Source: Candidatus Woesearchaeota archaeon
GTDB lineage: Archaea > Nanobdellota > Nanobdellia > Woesearchaeales > UBA525
Direction of reading: 5' to 3'
Length of the DNA: 5,684 bases
Assembly: GCA_003694385.1 (NCBI GenBank)
Contig: RFKA01000020.1
Location: forward strand, 1-5,684
The notes below the pieces were generated by a model. The model saw only the letters and a program-made list of their open reading frames with translations. It did not search any database and had not been told where the DNA came from. The first letter of the stretch is position 1; each line of letters opens with the position of its first letter. Positions 1-5,517 of this stretch are shown here, piece by piece. The position numbers were made by a program, and so were the translations under genes.

Positions 1-198
1 GACCGGACGGCTCGTTTCAAGCACCGCATCTACCACAAAGTCGTGTATTACCCAGAAGTCTTCGGCACCTCGATGTGCACTGGCTGCGGACGCTGCATTA
101 AGTACTGCCCGCCACACATTGACTTTGTTGAGATGGTGAACAGCATCCACGACGAGAAGGAGTACAACTCGGAGCTCACAATGAAGGTGAACTTTTGA
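1..198 (+). CDS. hydB: 3' end of hydrogenase/sulfhydrogenase beta subunit (4Fe-4S protein), partial
   Basis: These are the last 65 residues of an iron-sulfur subunit; the start lies outside the window. In group 3b hydrogenases HydB carries [4Fe-4S] clusters that pass electrons between the HydDA hydrogenase dimer and the HydG diaphorase in the cytoplasm. The visible part has the ferredoxin-type motif CTGCGRCIKYCP, with Cys at fragment residues 26, 29, 32 and 36. It is preceded by a basic/aromatic stretch (RFKHRIYHKVVYYPE) that resembles the HydB/AsrA (anaerobic sulfite reductase subunit A-like) family just before its last cluster. It ends in Val-Asn-Phe, and its TGA overlaps the ATG of hydG by one base (TGATG). 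The order B-G-D-A matches Thermococcales-type operons. A bare AsrA homologue is the alternative, but the downstream hydrogenase genes make HydB much more likely. Confidence 0.85.
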   Translation, partial: DRTARFKHRIYHKVVYYPEVFGTSMCTGCGRCIKYCPPHIDFVEMVNSIHDEKEYNSELTMKVNF

Positions 199-200
199 TG
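185..200 (+). promoter_or_regulatory. Shine-Dalgarno / stop-start coupling site of hydG
   Basis: AGGTGAACTTTTGATG combines a Shine-Dalgarno (AGGTGA, 185-190), the last hydB codons, the hydB stop (196-198) and the hydG start (198-200). The one-base overlap suggests translational coupling by reinitiation. A near-identical element (15 of 16 bases) sits at the hydD-hydA junction. Confidence 0.75.
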
Positions 201-1025
201 CGAGAACGACGGCTCGAACGGCACGCGCACGGCGACACGCTCCTCTATGAGCCCGTGCGCACAAAAATACTCCTTAAACGGCGGGCGGGGAGGCACTGGC
301 TCCTCCGTGTTCAAGCGCACACGGACTACGAGCCAGGCCAGTTCTTCCAAGTGACCCGCCTTGGCTTCGGGGAGGCCCCAATTAGTATTGCGAGCTACAG
401 TGACAAGCACATCGACCTCCTCATCAATCCCGTGGGAACCGTGACCGAAGAAATCGTGCGGATGAAGCCAGGAGAACACCTCTTGCTCCGCGGCCCTTTC
501 GGGTACGGCTACCCCATGCACTACTTCTTCAACAATAACATCCTGCTCATCGGCGGGGGCTGCGGCGTCGCGCCACTCAAAGGCGTCATGGAGTACATCG
601 CGCAGCACCGCAAGCACTACAAGCACGTCGCGTGCTTCTTCGGCTACCGCACCCCCGAAGAGACGCTCTTCAAACAGGAGATGCGTCACTGGGAGCGCGA
701 GGGAACGTTCTCCTTCGTCTATGCGTACAGCGATGTTGACGACGGATTCACGGGGAACAAGGGGTATGTGACGACGTACCTCGAACAGAGTGGTATTGCG
801 CCACAGCAGACTATCGCCCTCCTCTGCGGTCCTCCGGGCATGATGACTGCGGCCGTCGCGAGCCTCGAGAAACTCGGCTTCAAAGATGACCAAATCTTCG
901 TGAGCAATGAGCGGCACATGAAATGCGCGACGGGCATGTGCGGGCACTGCATGATAGAGGAGAAGTACACGTGCCACGACGGGCCCGTCTTCCGCTGGGA
1001 CCAAATCAAGAATAAGAAAGGATGA
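198..1025 (+). CDS. hydG: Hydrogenase/sulfhydrogenase gamma subunit, FAD- and NAD(P)-binding diaphorase with 2Fe-2S cluster
   Basis: This 275-residue protein is the flavin subunit that exchanges electrons between NAD(P)(H) and the iron-sulfur chain of the group 3b hydrogenase. It has the ferredoxin-NADP reductase fold in the order expected for HydG/AsrB/dihydroorotate-dehydrogenase electron-transfer proteins. The FAD-binding barrel spans about residues 15-105 (PGQFFQVTRLGFGEAPISIAS, 46-66, is the flavin-binding segment). The nucleotide-binding domain follows, with the dinucleotide loop IGGGCGVAPL at 118-127 and CGPPGMM at 210-216. The C-terminal [2Fe-2S] site has Cys 243, 248, 251 and 259 (CX4CX2CX7C). 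The ATG at 198 is chosen because it overlaps the hydB stop as TGATG and has AGGTGA 7 nt upstream; a TTG at 195 is in frame but unnecessary. Length is normal for the family. NAD versus NADP preference cannot be read from the sequence. Confidence 0.93.
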   Translation: MRERRLERHAHGDTLLYEPVRTKILLKRRAGRHWLLRVQAHTDYEPGQFFQVTRLGFGEAPISIASYSDKHIDLLINPVGTVTEEIVRMKPGEHLLLRGPFGYGYPMHYFFNNNILLIGGGCGVAPLKGVMEYIAQHRKHYKHVACFFGYRTPEETLFKQEMRHWEREGTFSFVYAYSDVDDGFTGNKGYVTTYLEQSGIAPQQTIALLCGPPGMMTAAVASLEKLGFKDDQIFVSNERHMKCATGMCGHCMIEEKYTCHDGPVFRWDQIKNKKG

Positions 1026-1037
1026 GTGAGGGAACCA

Positions 1038-1103
1038 ATGAGCGAAACAGCCGAAGGGGCGAGGATAGAGCAAACTGAATGCGCCGAGGGGATGTCACGT
1101 TGA
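1038..1103 (+). CDS. Possible 21-codon small ORF between hydG and hydD
   Basis: This reading frame would encode a small, acidic 21-residue peptide (starts MSETAEGARIEQ, one Cys, five Glu, two Arg) that I do not recognise. Three things support translation. GAGGGA at 1028-1033 is a plausible Shine-Dalgarno 4 nt before the ATG. Its TGA (1101-1103) overlaps the hydD ATG at 1103 as TGATG, exactly like the hydB-hydG and hydD-hydA junctions. It also fills the only real gap in an otherwise gapless operon. It may act only as a coupling or leader ORF that carries ribosomes from hydG to hydD, or it may be chance. A competing frame (1022-1078) overlaps it. Confidence 0.3.
   Translation: MSETAEGARIEQTECAEGMSR
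1086..1091 (+). promoter_or_regulatory. Candidate Shine-Dalgarno deciding the hydD start
   Basis: GAGGGG lies 11 nt before the ATG at 1103, slightly far but usable. Together with the TGATG overlap it favours 1103 over the in-frame ATG at 1079, for which the nearest purine-rich run (GAGG at 1061-1064) is 14 nt away. Confidence 0.45.
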
Positions 1104-1987
1104 TGCGCGAAGAACACCTCCCGGAGCACCACCCGCACGTGCACGTGCACGCGTGCATCACGCACAGCGAGCCCTTCCACGAGAAGCTCGCGAAGCTCCG
1201 CGCGATGCACCGCAGAGGAAAAAAGCTCACCGTGGGCGTCTATGGCCTCACGGGTTGTGCGGGTTGCCAACTCACCATCCTCTTCGCAAAGGACAAGCTC
1301 TTCCGCTTCCTCACTATGGTTGACGTCATGGCCCTCCCGTTCATCAAAGAGCAGAACTACACGGGAAACTTTGATATCATCATCCTCGAAGGGCTCGTCG
1401 CGAACAAAGAGGACAAGGAGCGCGCCGAGGAGCTCCGGCGGCGTTGCGGCATCCTCGTCTGTATCGGCGCCTGCGCTGTCCACGGCTGCGTCCCCGCTAT
1501 GAAGAACTTCATGAACAATCCTGAAGTCGAGCGCGCAGTCTACGCGAAAGTCGACTACCTGAATAGCCTCGCAGCCACGCCCGTCAGCAAGCACGTTCCC
1601 GTCGACCTTGAACTCCCCGGCTGCCCCCCAGACGAGAACCAGATTTACGCTGTGCTCACCGACCTCGTCCTCGGACGCCCTCCCCGCGTCACACACAACC
1701 CCGTCTGCGTCGAGTGCGTGCACCGAGAAGTTGACTGCTTACTCATGCAGGGCAAGCCTTGCCTCGGCCCCATCACGACGGGTGGCTGTGATGCCATCTG
1801 CACCGCCGCAGGACACGAGTGTATGGGGTGCCGCGGCCCCGCTCCTGATGCGAACCTCACCGCTTTTATCAACCTCCTCGAACGTCAAGGGCAGAAGCGG
1901 GAGAACATTGAGCGGCGGCTCAAGACCTACGCGGCGCTCGCGATGGACGAAGCGGAGAAGGCACAAGATGTACAGGTGAACTTCTGA
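1103..1987 (+). CDS. hydD: [NiFe]-hydrogenase small (delta) subunit, group 3b
   Basis: This is the electron-transfer subunit that pairs with HydA and relays electrons from the NiFe site through three [4Fe-4S] clusters to HydB/HydG. From the ATG at 1103 it has 294 residues. Proximal-cluster ligands are visible as LTGCAGCQ (Cys 52, 55), IGACAVHG (Cys 124) and PGCPP (Cys 174). The C-terminal region has eight more Cys at 202, 205, 212, 220, 229, 233, 240 and 243, in the spacing expected for two further clusters and ending in CMGCRG. There is no Tat signal, so it is cytoplasmic. The odd part is the N-terminus. Homologues such as Pyrococcus HydD start about a dozen residues before the first Cys, but here there is about 40 residues more, including a His-rich run (HHPHVHVHACITH, about 9-21). 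Alternative starts are 1079 (302 residues, not favoured) and ATG 1205, which would give a family-like length but has no visible Shine-Dalgarno. Confidence 0.92.
   Translation: MREEHLPEHHPHVHVHACITHSEPFHEKLAKLRAMHRRGKKLTVGVYGLTGCAGCQLTILFAKDKLFRFLTMVDVMALPFIKEQNYTGNFDIIILEGLVANKEDKERAEELRRRCGILVCIGACAVHGCVPAMKNFMNNPEVERAVYAKVDYLNSLAATPVSKHVPVDLELPGCPPDENQIYAVLTDLVLGRPPRVTHNPVCVECVHREVDCLLMQGKPCLGPITTGGCDAICTAAGHECMGCRGPAPDANLTAFINLLERQGQKRENIERRLKTYAALAMDEAEKAQDVQVNF
1134..1158 (+). repeat. Alternating pyrimidine-purine tract with 14-bp perfect palindrome
   Basis: These 25 bases alternate strictly pyrimidine/purine, a composition prone to Z-DNA. Within them, positions 1135-1148 (GCACGTGCACGTGC) are a perfect palindrome. 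The tract lies in the 5' part of hydD and encodes the His-rich segment PHVHVHA. It may be no more than the codon consequence of alternating His (CAC) and Val (GTG). Confidence 0.7.
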
Positions 1988-1989
1988 TG
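1974..1989 (+). promoter_or_regulatory. Shine-Dalgarno / stop-start coupling site of hydA
   Basis: AGGTGAACTTCTGATG repeats the hydG coupling element with one T-to-C change. AGGTGA (1974-1979) is 7 nt before the hydA ATG (1987), the hydD stop is 1985-1987, and the overlap is one base. Both upstream genes therefore end in the same residues, Val-Asn-Phe-stop. Confidence 0.75.
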
Positions 1990-3285
1990 ACGCGCACGAT
2001 AACACTTGATCACATCACGAAGATTGAGGGGCACGCCCACCTCACCGTGAAGATAGCAAAGGGCAAGGTGAAGAAGTGCGAGCTTGGCAGCACGGAAGGG
2101 GCGCGTTTTTTTGAGGGCCTCGTCGTCGGGCGACCTTATGATGACGGGGTGGAGATGACGATGCGCATCTGTGGCATCTGCAGCGTCGGGCACTTCACCG
2201 CCTCACTCAAGGCGCTCGAGGACGCCATGGGCGTCACGCCGAGCAGGCAGACGCAGGCGATGCGCGAAATCATGGCGATTGGCGAACGCATCAGGAGCCA
2301 CGCGACGCACCTCTACTTCCTCAGCCTTCCCGACTTCCTTGGCTATGAGAGCGCGCTCGCGATGGCTCAGAAATACAAGCGGCAAATTGAGGACGCGCTC
2401 ACGCTCATGCGCACGGGCAATGAAATCGTCACGGTCTTCGGAGGGAGACAAATGCACCCGATGGGCGGCCGCGTCGGGGGCTTCACGCACTTCCCGAACG
2501 CGCAGCAGGTGAAGCACCTCCTCGCGCTCCTCGAAGAGGCGAAAGCGCCGGCCCTGCGCACACTCGACCTCTTCCTCTCACTCACGTACCCGTCACTCAC
2601 GTCGCAGCGCGAACACATCAGCCTGCACCAACAGCATGACGACTGGCCGCTCCTTACGGGTACGATCACCTCTGACGCGGGCAAGACTTTCGCGCCCGAG
2701 CGCTACGAGGAGTACTTCACCGAGTACGTTGACCGTTGGAGCACCGCGAAGTTCGTCGTACGGAGGGGAAAGAGCTACCAGCTCGGCGCGCTCCCCCGCA
2801 TTAACAACAATGTGCACGGCCTCGCACCCGACCTCCTAGCAAAGTGCAAGCGAGCAGGCATCACGTTTCCGAGCAAGAACCCGTTCCATAACATCGTCGC
2901 GCAGGCACTCGAGCTCGTCCACTGGGTGCGCCGCTGCCAGAAACTCCTCGCAGCACACAAGCAAGGCTTTAGACGTGAAGCTATCCGCGTGACGCCGAGA
3001 GCAGGCACGGGGGTTGGCGTCGTTGAGGTGCCACGCGGCATCCTCTTCCACACGTACACCATTGACGAGCAAGGGTATATCACGCGGGCGAACATTATGA
3101 CCCCGACGTGCCAGAACCTCAAAGCGATGCAGGAGGACTGCAAGCAGTACCTCCAGCAACTCCTCGACGCGGGTGCGGGGAAGAAGACCATCGTGCTCGA
3201 GCTTGAGAAACTCATCCGCGCCTACGACCCGTGCTTCAGCTGCAGCACACACTTCCTTGATGTTGACTGGGAGGAGACGCCATGA
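1987..3285 (+). CDS. hydA: [NiFe]-hydrogenase large (alpha) catalytic subunit, group 3b
   Basis: This is the catalytic subunit that binds the NiFe(CN)2CO centre and interconverts H2 with protons and electrons. It has 432 residues, close to the roughly 430 usual for group 3 large subunits. The N-terminal metal motif is RICGICSVGH at 60-69 (Cys 62, 65; His 69). The C-terminal motif is DPCFSCSTH at 414-422 (Cys 416, 419; His 422). An early KIEGHAHL (12-19) matches the conserved E-G-H region of large subunits. All four metal-binding Cys are present as Cys, none as selenocysteine. Ten residues follow His422 (FLDVDWEETP), the expected C-terminal propeptide that a HycI/HoxM-type endopeptidase removes after nickel insertion; no such peptidase gene is in the window. 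The start is fixed by TGATG overlap with hydD and AGGTGA 7 nt upstream. Group 3b is inferred mainly from the B-G-D-A gene order. Confidence 0.95.
   Translation: MTRTITLDHITKIEGHAHLTVKIAKGKVKKCELGSTEGARFFEGLVVGRPYDDGVEMTMRICGICSVGHFTASLKALEDAMGVTPSRQTQAMREIMAIGERIRSHATHLYFLSLPDFLGYESALAMAQKYKRQIEDALTLMRTGNEIVTVFGGRQMHPMGGRVGGFTHFPNAQQVKHLLALLEEAKAPALRTLDLFLSLTYPSLTSQREHISLHQQHDDWPLLTGTITSDAGKTFAPERYEEYFTEYVDRWSTAKFVVRRGKSYQLGALPRINNNVHGLAPDLLAKCKRAGITFPSKNPFHNIVAQALELVHWVRRCQKLLAAHKQGFRREAIRVTPRAGTGVGVVEVPRGILFHTYTIDEQGYITRANIMTPTCQNLKAMQEDCKQYLQQLLDAGAGKKTIVLELEKLIRAYDPCFSCSTHFLDVDWEETP
3270..3276 (+). promoter_or_regulatory. Shine-Dalgarno of pta inside hydA
   Basis: GGAGGAG lies 5 nt before the pta ATG at 3282. 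It is embedded in the codons of the hydA C-terminal propeptide (Trp-Glu-Glu), so this disposable tail also serves as the next gene's ribosome binding site. Confidence 0.75.
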
Positions 3286-4268
3286 GACTCATTGCGAAAG
3301 TGCATGCGGCGGCGAAGAAAGCCGAGGCGCGCATCGTCCTCGCCGAAGCAGAGGATGAACGCGTGCTGAAGGCCGCAGAATATCTCGAGCAGCACGCACT
3401 CGCCCACCCAATCCTCATCGGTAACAAGGAGCGGCTCGAGCGCATGATTGACTGCGCCGGCTTCGCTATCACAAGCGACATTCACGATTTCAGCACGCTC
3501 GACGCTGCCGGCCAGCACGCCTTCGCGGCCGAGATGGCGCGCCGTCGCCACGGCAAGCTCACGGAGCAAGAGGCGCTCGCGCTCCTCAAGAAGGACACGA
3601 AGTATTTCGCAGCGATGCTCGTCGCGATGCACCAGGCAGACGGCTACGTCGCTGGCAACCAGTGCCCCACGGCGGATACCGTGCGGCCCGCCCTGCAGCT
3701 TCTCGATCAGGGGCATCGTTTCGCCTCGAGCTACTTCATCCTCCGCTTCGAAGGGAAACGCTACTTCTTCGCGGATGTCGCGCTCAACCCTGACCCGACG
3801 CCTGCGCAGCTCGCGACCATCGGTATCGACACCGCGCATAGCGCGCAGCGCTTCGGCTTCGAGCCGCGCGTCGCGTTCCTGAGCTTCAGCACGAAAGGGA
3901 GCGCGCGGCACCCCCTCGTCGAGAAAGTACAGCAAGCCGTCGCCATCGCGAAACGACGCGCCCCCGAGCTCATCCTCGACGGGGAGCTCCAGTTCGACGC
4001 AGCTTTCGTCCCGAGCATCGCGCGGTACAAGGCACCAGGCTCTCCGGTGCGTGGTGCTGCGAACGTGTTCATCTTCCCCGACCTGAACAGCGGGAACATC
4101 GCGTACAAGATCGCGCAGCGCATGGCGGGCGCTGACGCCATCGGCCCCATCATGCAGGGCCTCGACGCACCAGTGAATGACTTGTCACGCGGGTGTAGCT
4201 GGGAGGATATCGTGAATGTTGTCGCCATTACTGCAATCCAAGCGGGGAACCTCGAGGTGGAGCGATGA
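3282..4268 (+). CDS. pta: Phosphate acetyltransferase, short single-domain form
   Basis: Catalyses acetyl-CoA + phosphate = acetyl phosphate + CoA, feeding AckA. The 328-residue length fits the short Pta class (PTA_PTB domain only), lacking the N-terminal P-loop and DRTGG domains of the E. coli-type enzyme. Recognisable signatures are TADTVRPALQ (130-139), LNPDPTPAQLATIGI (168-182), EPRVAFLSFSTKGSARHP (194-211), ANVFIFPDLNSGNIAYK (260-276) and IGPIMQGLDAPVNDLSRG (287-304). Ser302-Arg303 correspond to the catalytic Ser/Arg pair known from Methanosarcina Pta, and Arg135 and Arg88/89 lie where its other CoA/phosphate-binding Arg residues are found (by eye, from memory). The segment GNQCPT (125-130) differs from the usual GxxHST. 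Phosphate butyryltransferase is an alternative, but the acetate kinase next door and the signatures favour Pta. The ATG overlaps the hydA stop as ATGA. Confidence 0.93.
   Translation: MRLIAKVHAAAKKAEARIVLAEAEDERVLKAAEYLEQHALAHPILIGNKERLERMIDCAGFAITSDIHDFSTLDAAGQHAFAAEMARRRHGKLTEQEALALLKKDTKYFAAMLVAMHQADGYVAGNQCPTADTVRPALQLLDQGHRFASSYFILRFEGKRYFFADVALNPDPTPAQLATIGIDTAHSAQRFGFEPRVAFLSFSTKGSARHPLVEKVQQAVAIAKRRAPELILDGELQFDAAFVPSIARYKAPGSPVRGAANVFIFPDLNSGNIAYKIAQRMAGADAIGPIMQGLDAPVNDLSRGCSWEDIVNVVAITAIQAGNLEVER
4254..4259 (+). promoter_or_regulatory. Shine-Dalgarno of ackA inside pta
   Basis: GAGGTG lies 5 nt before the ackA ATG at 4265. It is a six-base match to the usual anti-Shine-Dalgarno (CACCTC) and lies within the last codons of pta. 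Confidence 0.78.
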
Positions 4269-5452
4269 AGCGCATTCTCGTCTTGAACGCGGGCAGCAGC
4301 AGTATCAAGTTCGGCCTGTACAGCGTGAGCAAGGATGCACTCATGCTCAAGGGAGAGATCGAGCGCCTCGGCACGAACGACGCGAGCATCTCAACAGACC
4401 AGTTCTTCGCGGCGAAGCACGGCCTCACGGAGGTGAGCGAGCGCGAACCCGTCCGGGCGCGCGACGCACGCGAGGGAGTGCGAGCCATCCTTGACTTCAT
4501 CCTGCGCTCGAAAGGCTTGAAGTCGCTGCGCCACCTCGCAGGCGTTGGTCACCGCGTCGTGCATGGGGGCGAGGCGTTCAGTGAGGCGGTGCTCGTCGAC
4601 GAGGAGGTCGCGTACCGAATCGAGGAACTCAGCACGCTTGCGCCCCTGCATAACCCCGCGAACCTCTCGGGCATCGAGGCGGTGCAGCACGTCCTGCGCG
4701 GCGTGCCAAACGTCGCGGTCTTTGACACGGCCTTCTACCAGAGTCTCGCGCCCGAAGTGTACTTGTACGGCTTGCCGAGGAAGTACTATGACGAGCACGG
4801 CATCAGAAAGTATGGTTTCCACGGGACGAGTCACAAGTACTGCATGCTCGAGGCGGAGCGGCTCCTTGGCGGCATGCCTTCCCGGCTCGTCACGTGCCAC
4901 TTGGGGAACGGGAGCAGCATCACGGCCATCAAGGACGGTGTCGCGGTCGATACGAGTATGGGCTTCACGCCGCTTGACGGCTTACTCATGGGGACGCGTT
5001 CCGGCGCGCTCGACCCCGGTGTTGTGCTCCAGCTCATGCGCCTCGGCCTGAATGTCGAGGAGGCTGATCGCGTCCTGAATAACGAGTCAGGGTTCAAAGC
5101 GTTGGCTGGGCGTACGGATATGCGTGACATTCACGCTGCTGCTGAGCACGGTGATGCGCAGGCGCAGCTCGTTATCGCGATGCTCGCTCTCCAGCTCCAG
5201 CGCTTCATTGGCTCGTACGCAGGAATCCTCGGCGGCCTCGATGCCCTCGTCTTCACCGGGGGCATTGGTTGCGGCGCGTGGTACTTGCGCGAGCGCGTCG
5301 CGAGCACGCTCGCCCACCTCGGCGTGTCCTTGGATGTCGAAGCGAATAGGCGGGGTCTCGAACGCGTGAGCTCTGGCCGCGTAGCAGTACTTGTTATCCC
5401 CACGAATGAGGAGCTCCAGATTGCTCGGGAGACGCGCGAACTCCTCTTCTAG
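4265..5452 (+). CDS. ackA: Acetate kinase
   Basis: Catalyses acetyl phosphate + ADP = acetate + ATP, the substrate-level phosphorylation step of the pathway. Its 395 residues match the family's roughly 400. Signatures are LVLNAGSSSIKFGLY (5-19; Asn8, Ser11, Ser13), GVGHRVVHGGE (93-103; Arg97), APLHNP (126-131; His129), FDTAFY (153-158; catalytic Asp154), YGFHGTSHKY (183-192; His186), CHLGNGSS (211-218; His212), MGFTPLDGLLMGTRSG (232-247; transition-state Arg245) and PTNEELQIA (379-387; Mg-binding Glu382). The equivalence to Methanosarcina residues was made by eye. All catalytic residues are present, so the enzyme should be active. One oddity is that the adenosine loop, normally GGIGEN, reads GGIGCG at 332-337. 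The ATG overlaps the pta stop as ATGA with a strong Shine-Dalgarno, so the two are almost certainly translated together. This is the last gene of the operon: 85 nt without a gene follow it. Confidence 0.96.
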   Translation: MKRILVLNAGSSSIKFGLYSVSKDALMLKGEIERLGTNDASISTDQFFAAKHGLTEVSEREPVRARDAREGVRAILDFILRSKGLKSLRHLAGVGHRVVHGGEAFSEAVLVDEEVAYRIEELSTLAPLHNPANLSGIEAVQHVLRGVPNVAVFDTAFYQSLAPEVYLYGLPRKYYDEHGIRKYGFHGTSHKYCMLEAERLLGGMPSRLVTCHLGNGSSITAIKDGVAVDTSMGFTPLDGLLMGTRSGALDPGVVLQLMRLGLNVEEADRVLNNESGFKALAGRTDMRDIHAAAEHGDAQAQLVIAMLALQLQRFIGSYAGILGGLDALVFTGGIGCGAWYLRERVASTLAHLGVSLDVEANRRGLERVSSGRVAVLVIPTNEELQIARETRELLF

Positions 5453-5467
5453 CGCTGTCTGTCTCGT

Positions 5468-5481
5468 GCTGCCCCGTTCTT
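5468..5481 (+). repeat. Degenerate copy of the upstream direct repeat
   Basis: GCTGCCCCGTTCTT matches the first 14 bases of the repeat at 5484 in 11 of 14 positions and begins 16 nt before it. It would be a weaker third copy in the same orientation. Confidence 0.4.
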
Positions 5482-5483
5482 CT

Positions 5484-5499
5484 CCTGCACCGTTCCTGA
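5484..5499 (+). repeat. Direct repeat copy 1, upstream of the TATA-like element
   Basis: CCTGCACCGTTCCTGA is repeated with 14 of 16 identities at 5518-5533. The copy lies 10 bases upstream of TTTTAA, a position from which a bound regulator could affect promoter recognition. Confidence 0.7.
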
Positions 5500-5509
5500 A
5501 GCGTTAGCC

Positions 5510-5515
5510 TTTTAA
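5510..5515 (+). promoter_or_regulatory. TATA-box-like promoter element for the 5538 gene
   Basis: TTTTAA starts 28 nt and ends 22 nt before the ATG at 5538, as expected for an archaeal TATA box driving a leaderless or nearly leaderless mRNA. It is the AT-rich island of a GC-rich intergenic region and sits in the imperfect palindrome GCCTTTTAAGGC (5507-5518). No Shine-Dalgarno precedes the ATG, consistent with leaderless translation. No convincing purine-rich BRE was seen just upstream. A bacterial -10/-35 pair was not evident. Confidence 0.5.
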
Positions 5516-5517
5516 GG

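Noticed and set aside
48..1073. 341-codon open frame on the minus strand opposite hydB/hydG
   Set aside because: It lies antisense to hydG, whose motifs are complete. In GC-rich DNA with strong third-position C/G bias, antisense frames stay open by chance; the translated product shows no recognisable domain.
1076..1078. In-frame TGA before the hydD frame as a possible selenocysteine codon
   Set aside because: The surrounding residues are not conserved hydrogenase sequence, all known metal-ligand positions are already Cys, and stop-start geometry gives a simpler explanation.
1079..1102. ATG at 1079 as the hydD start
   Set aside because: It adds eight residues without conservation, lacks a well-spaced Shine-Dalgarno and breaks the TGATG junction pattern; it remains possible.
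719..1723. 334-codon open frame on the minus strand opposite hydG/hydD
   Set aside because: It runs across two well-supported genes and their junction in antisense, is rich in Asp/Glu/Val/Arg as expected from reversed codons, and has no start context or family likeness.
5453..5500. Pyrimidine-rich stretch after ackA as a transcription terminator
   Set aside because: There is no stable GC hairpin followed by a T-run, and no long T-run of the archaeal type, so only a pyrimidine bias can be claimed. Termination somewhere before 5510 is likely, but no site can be assigned.
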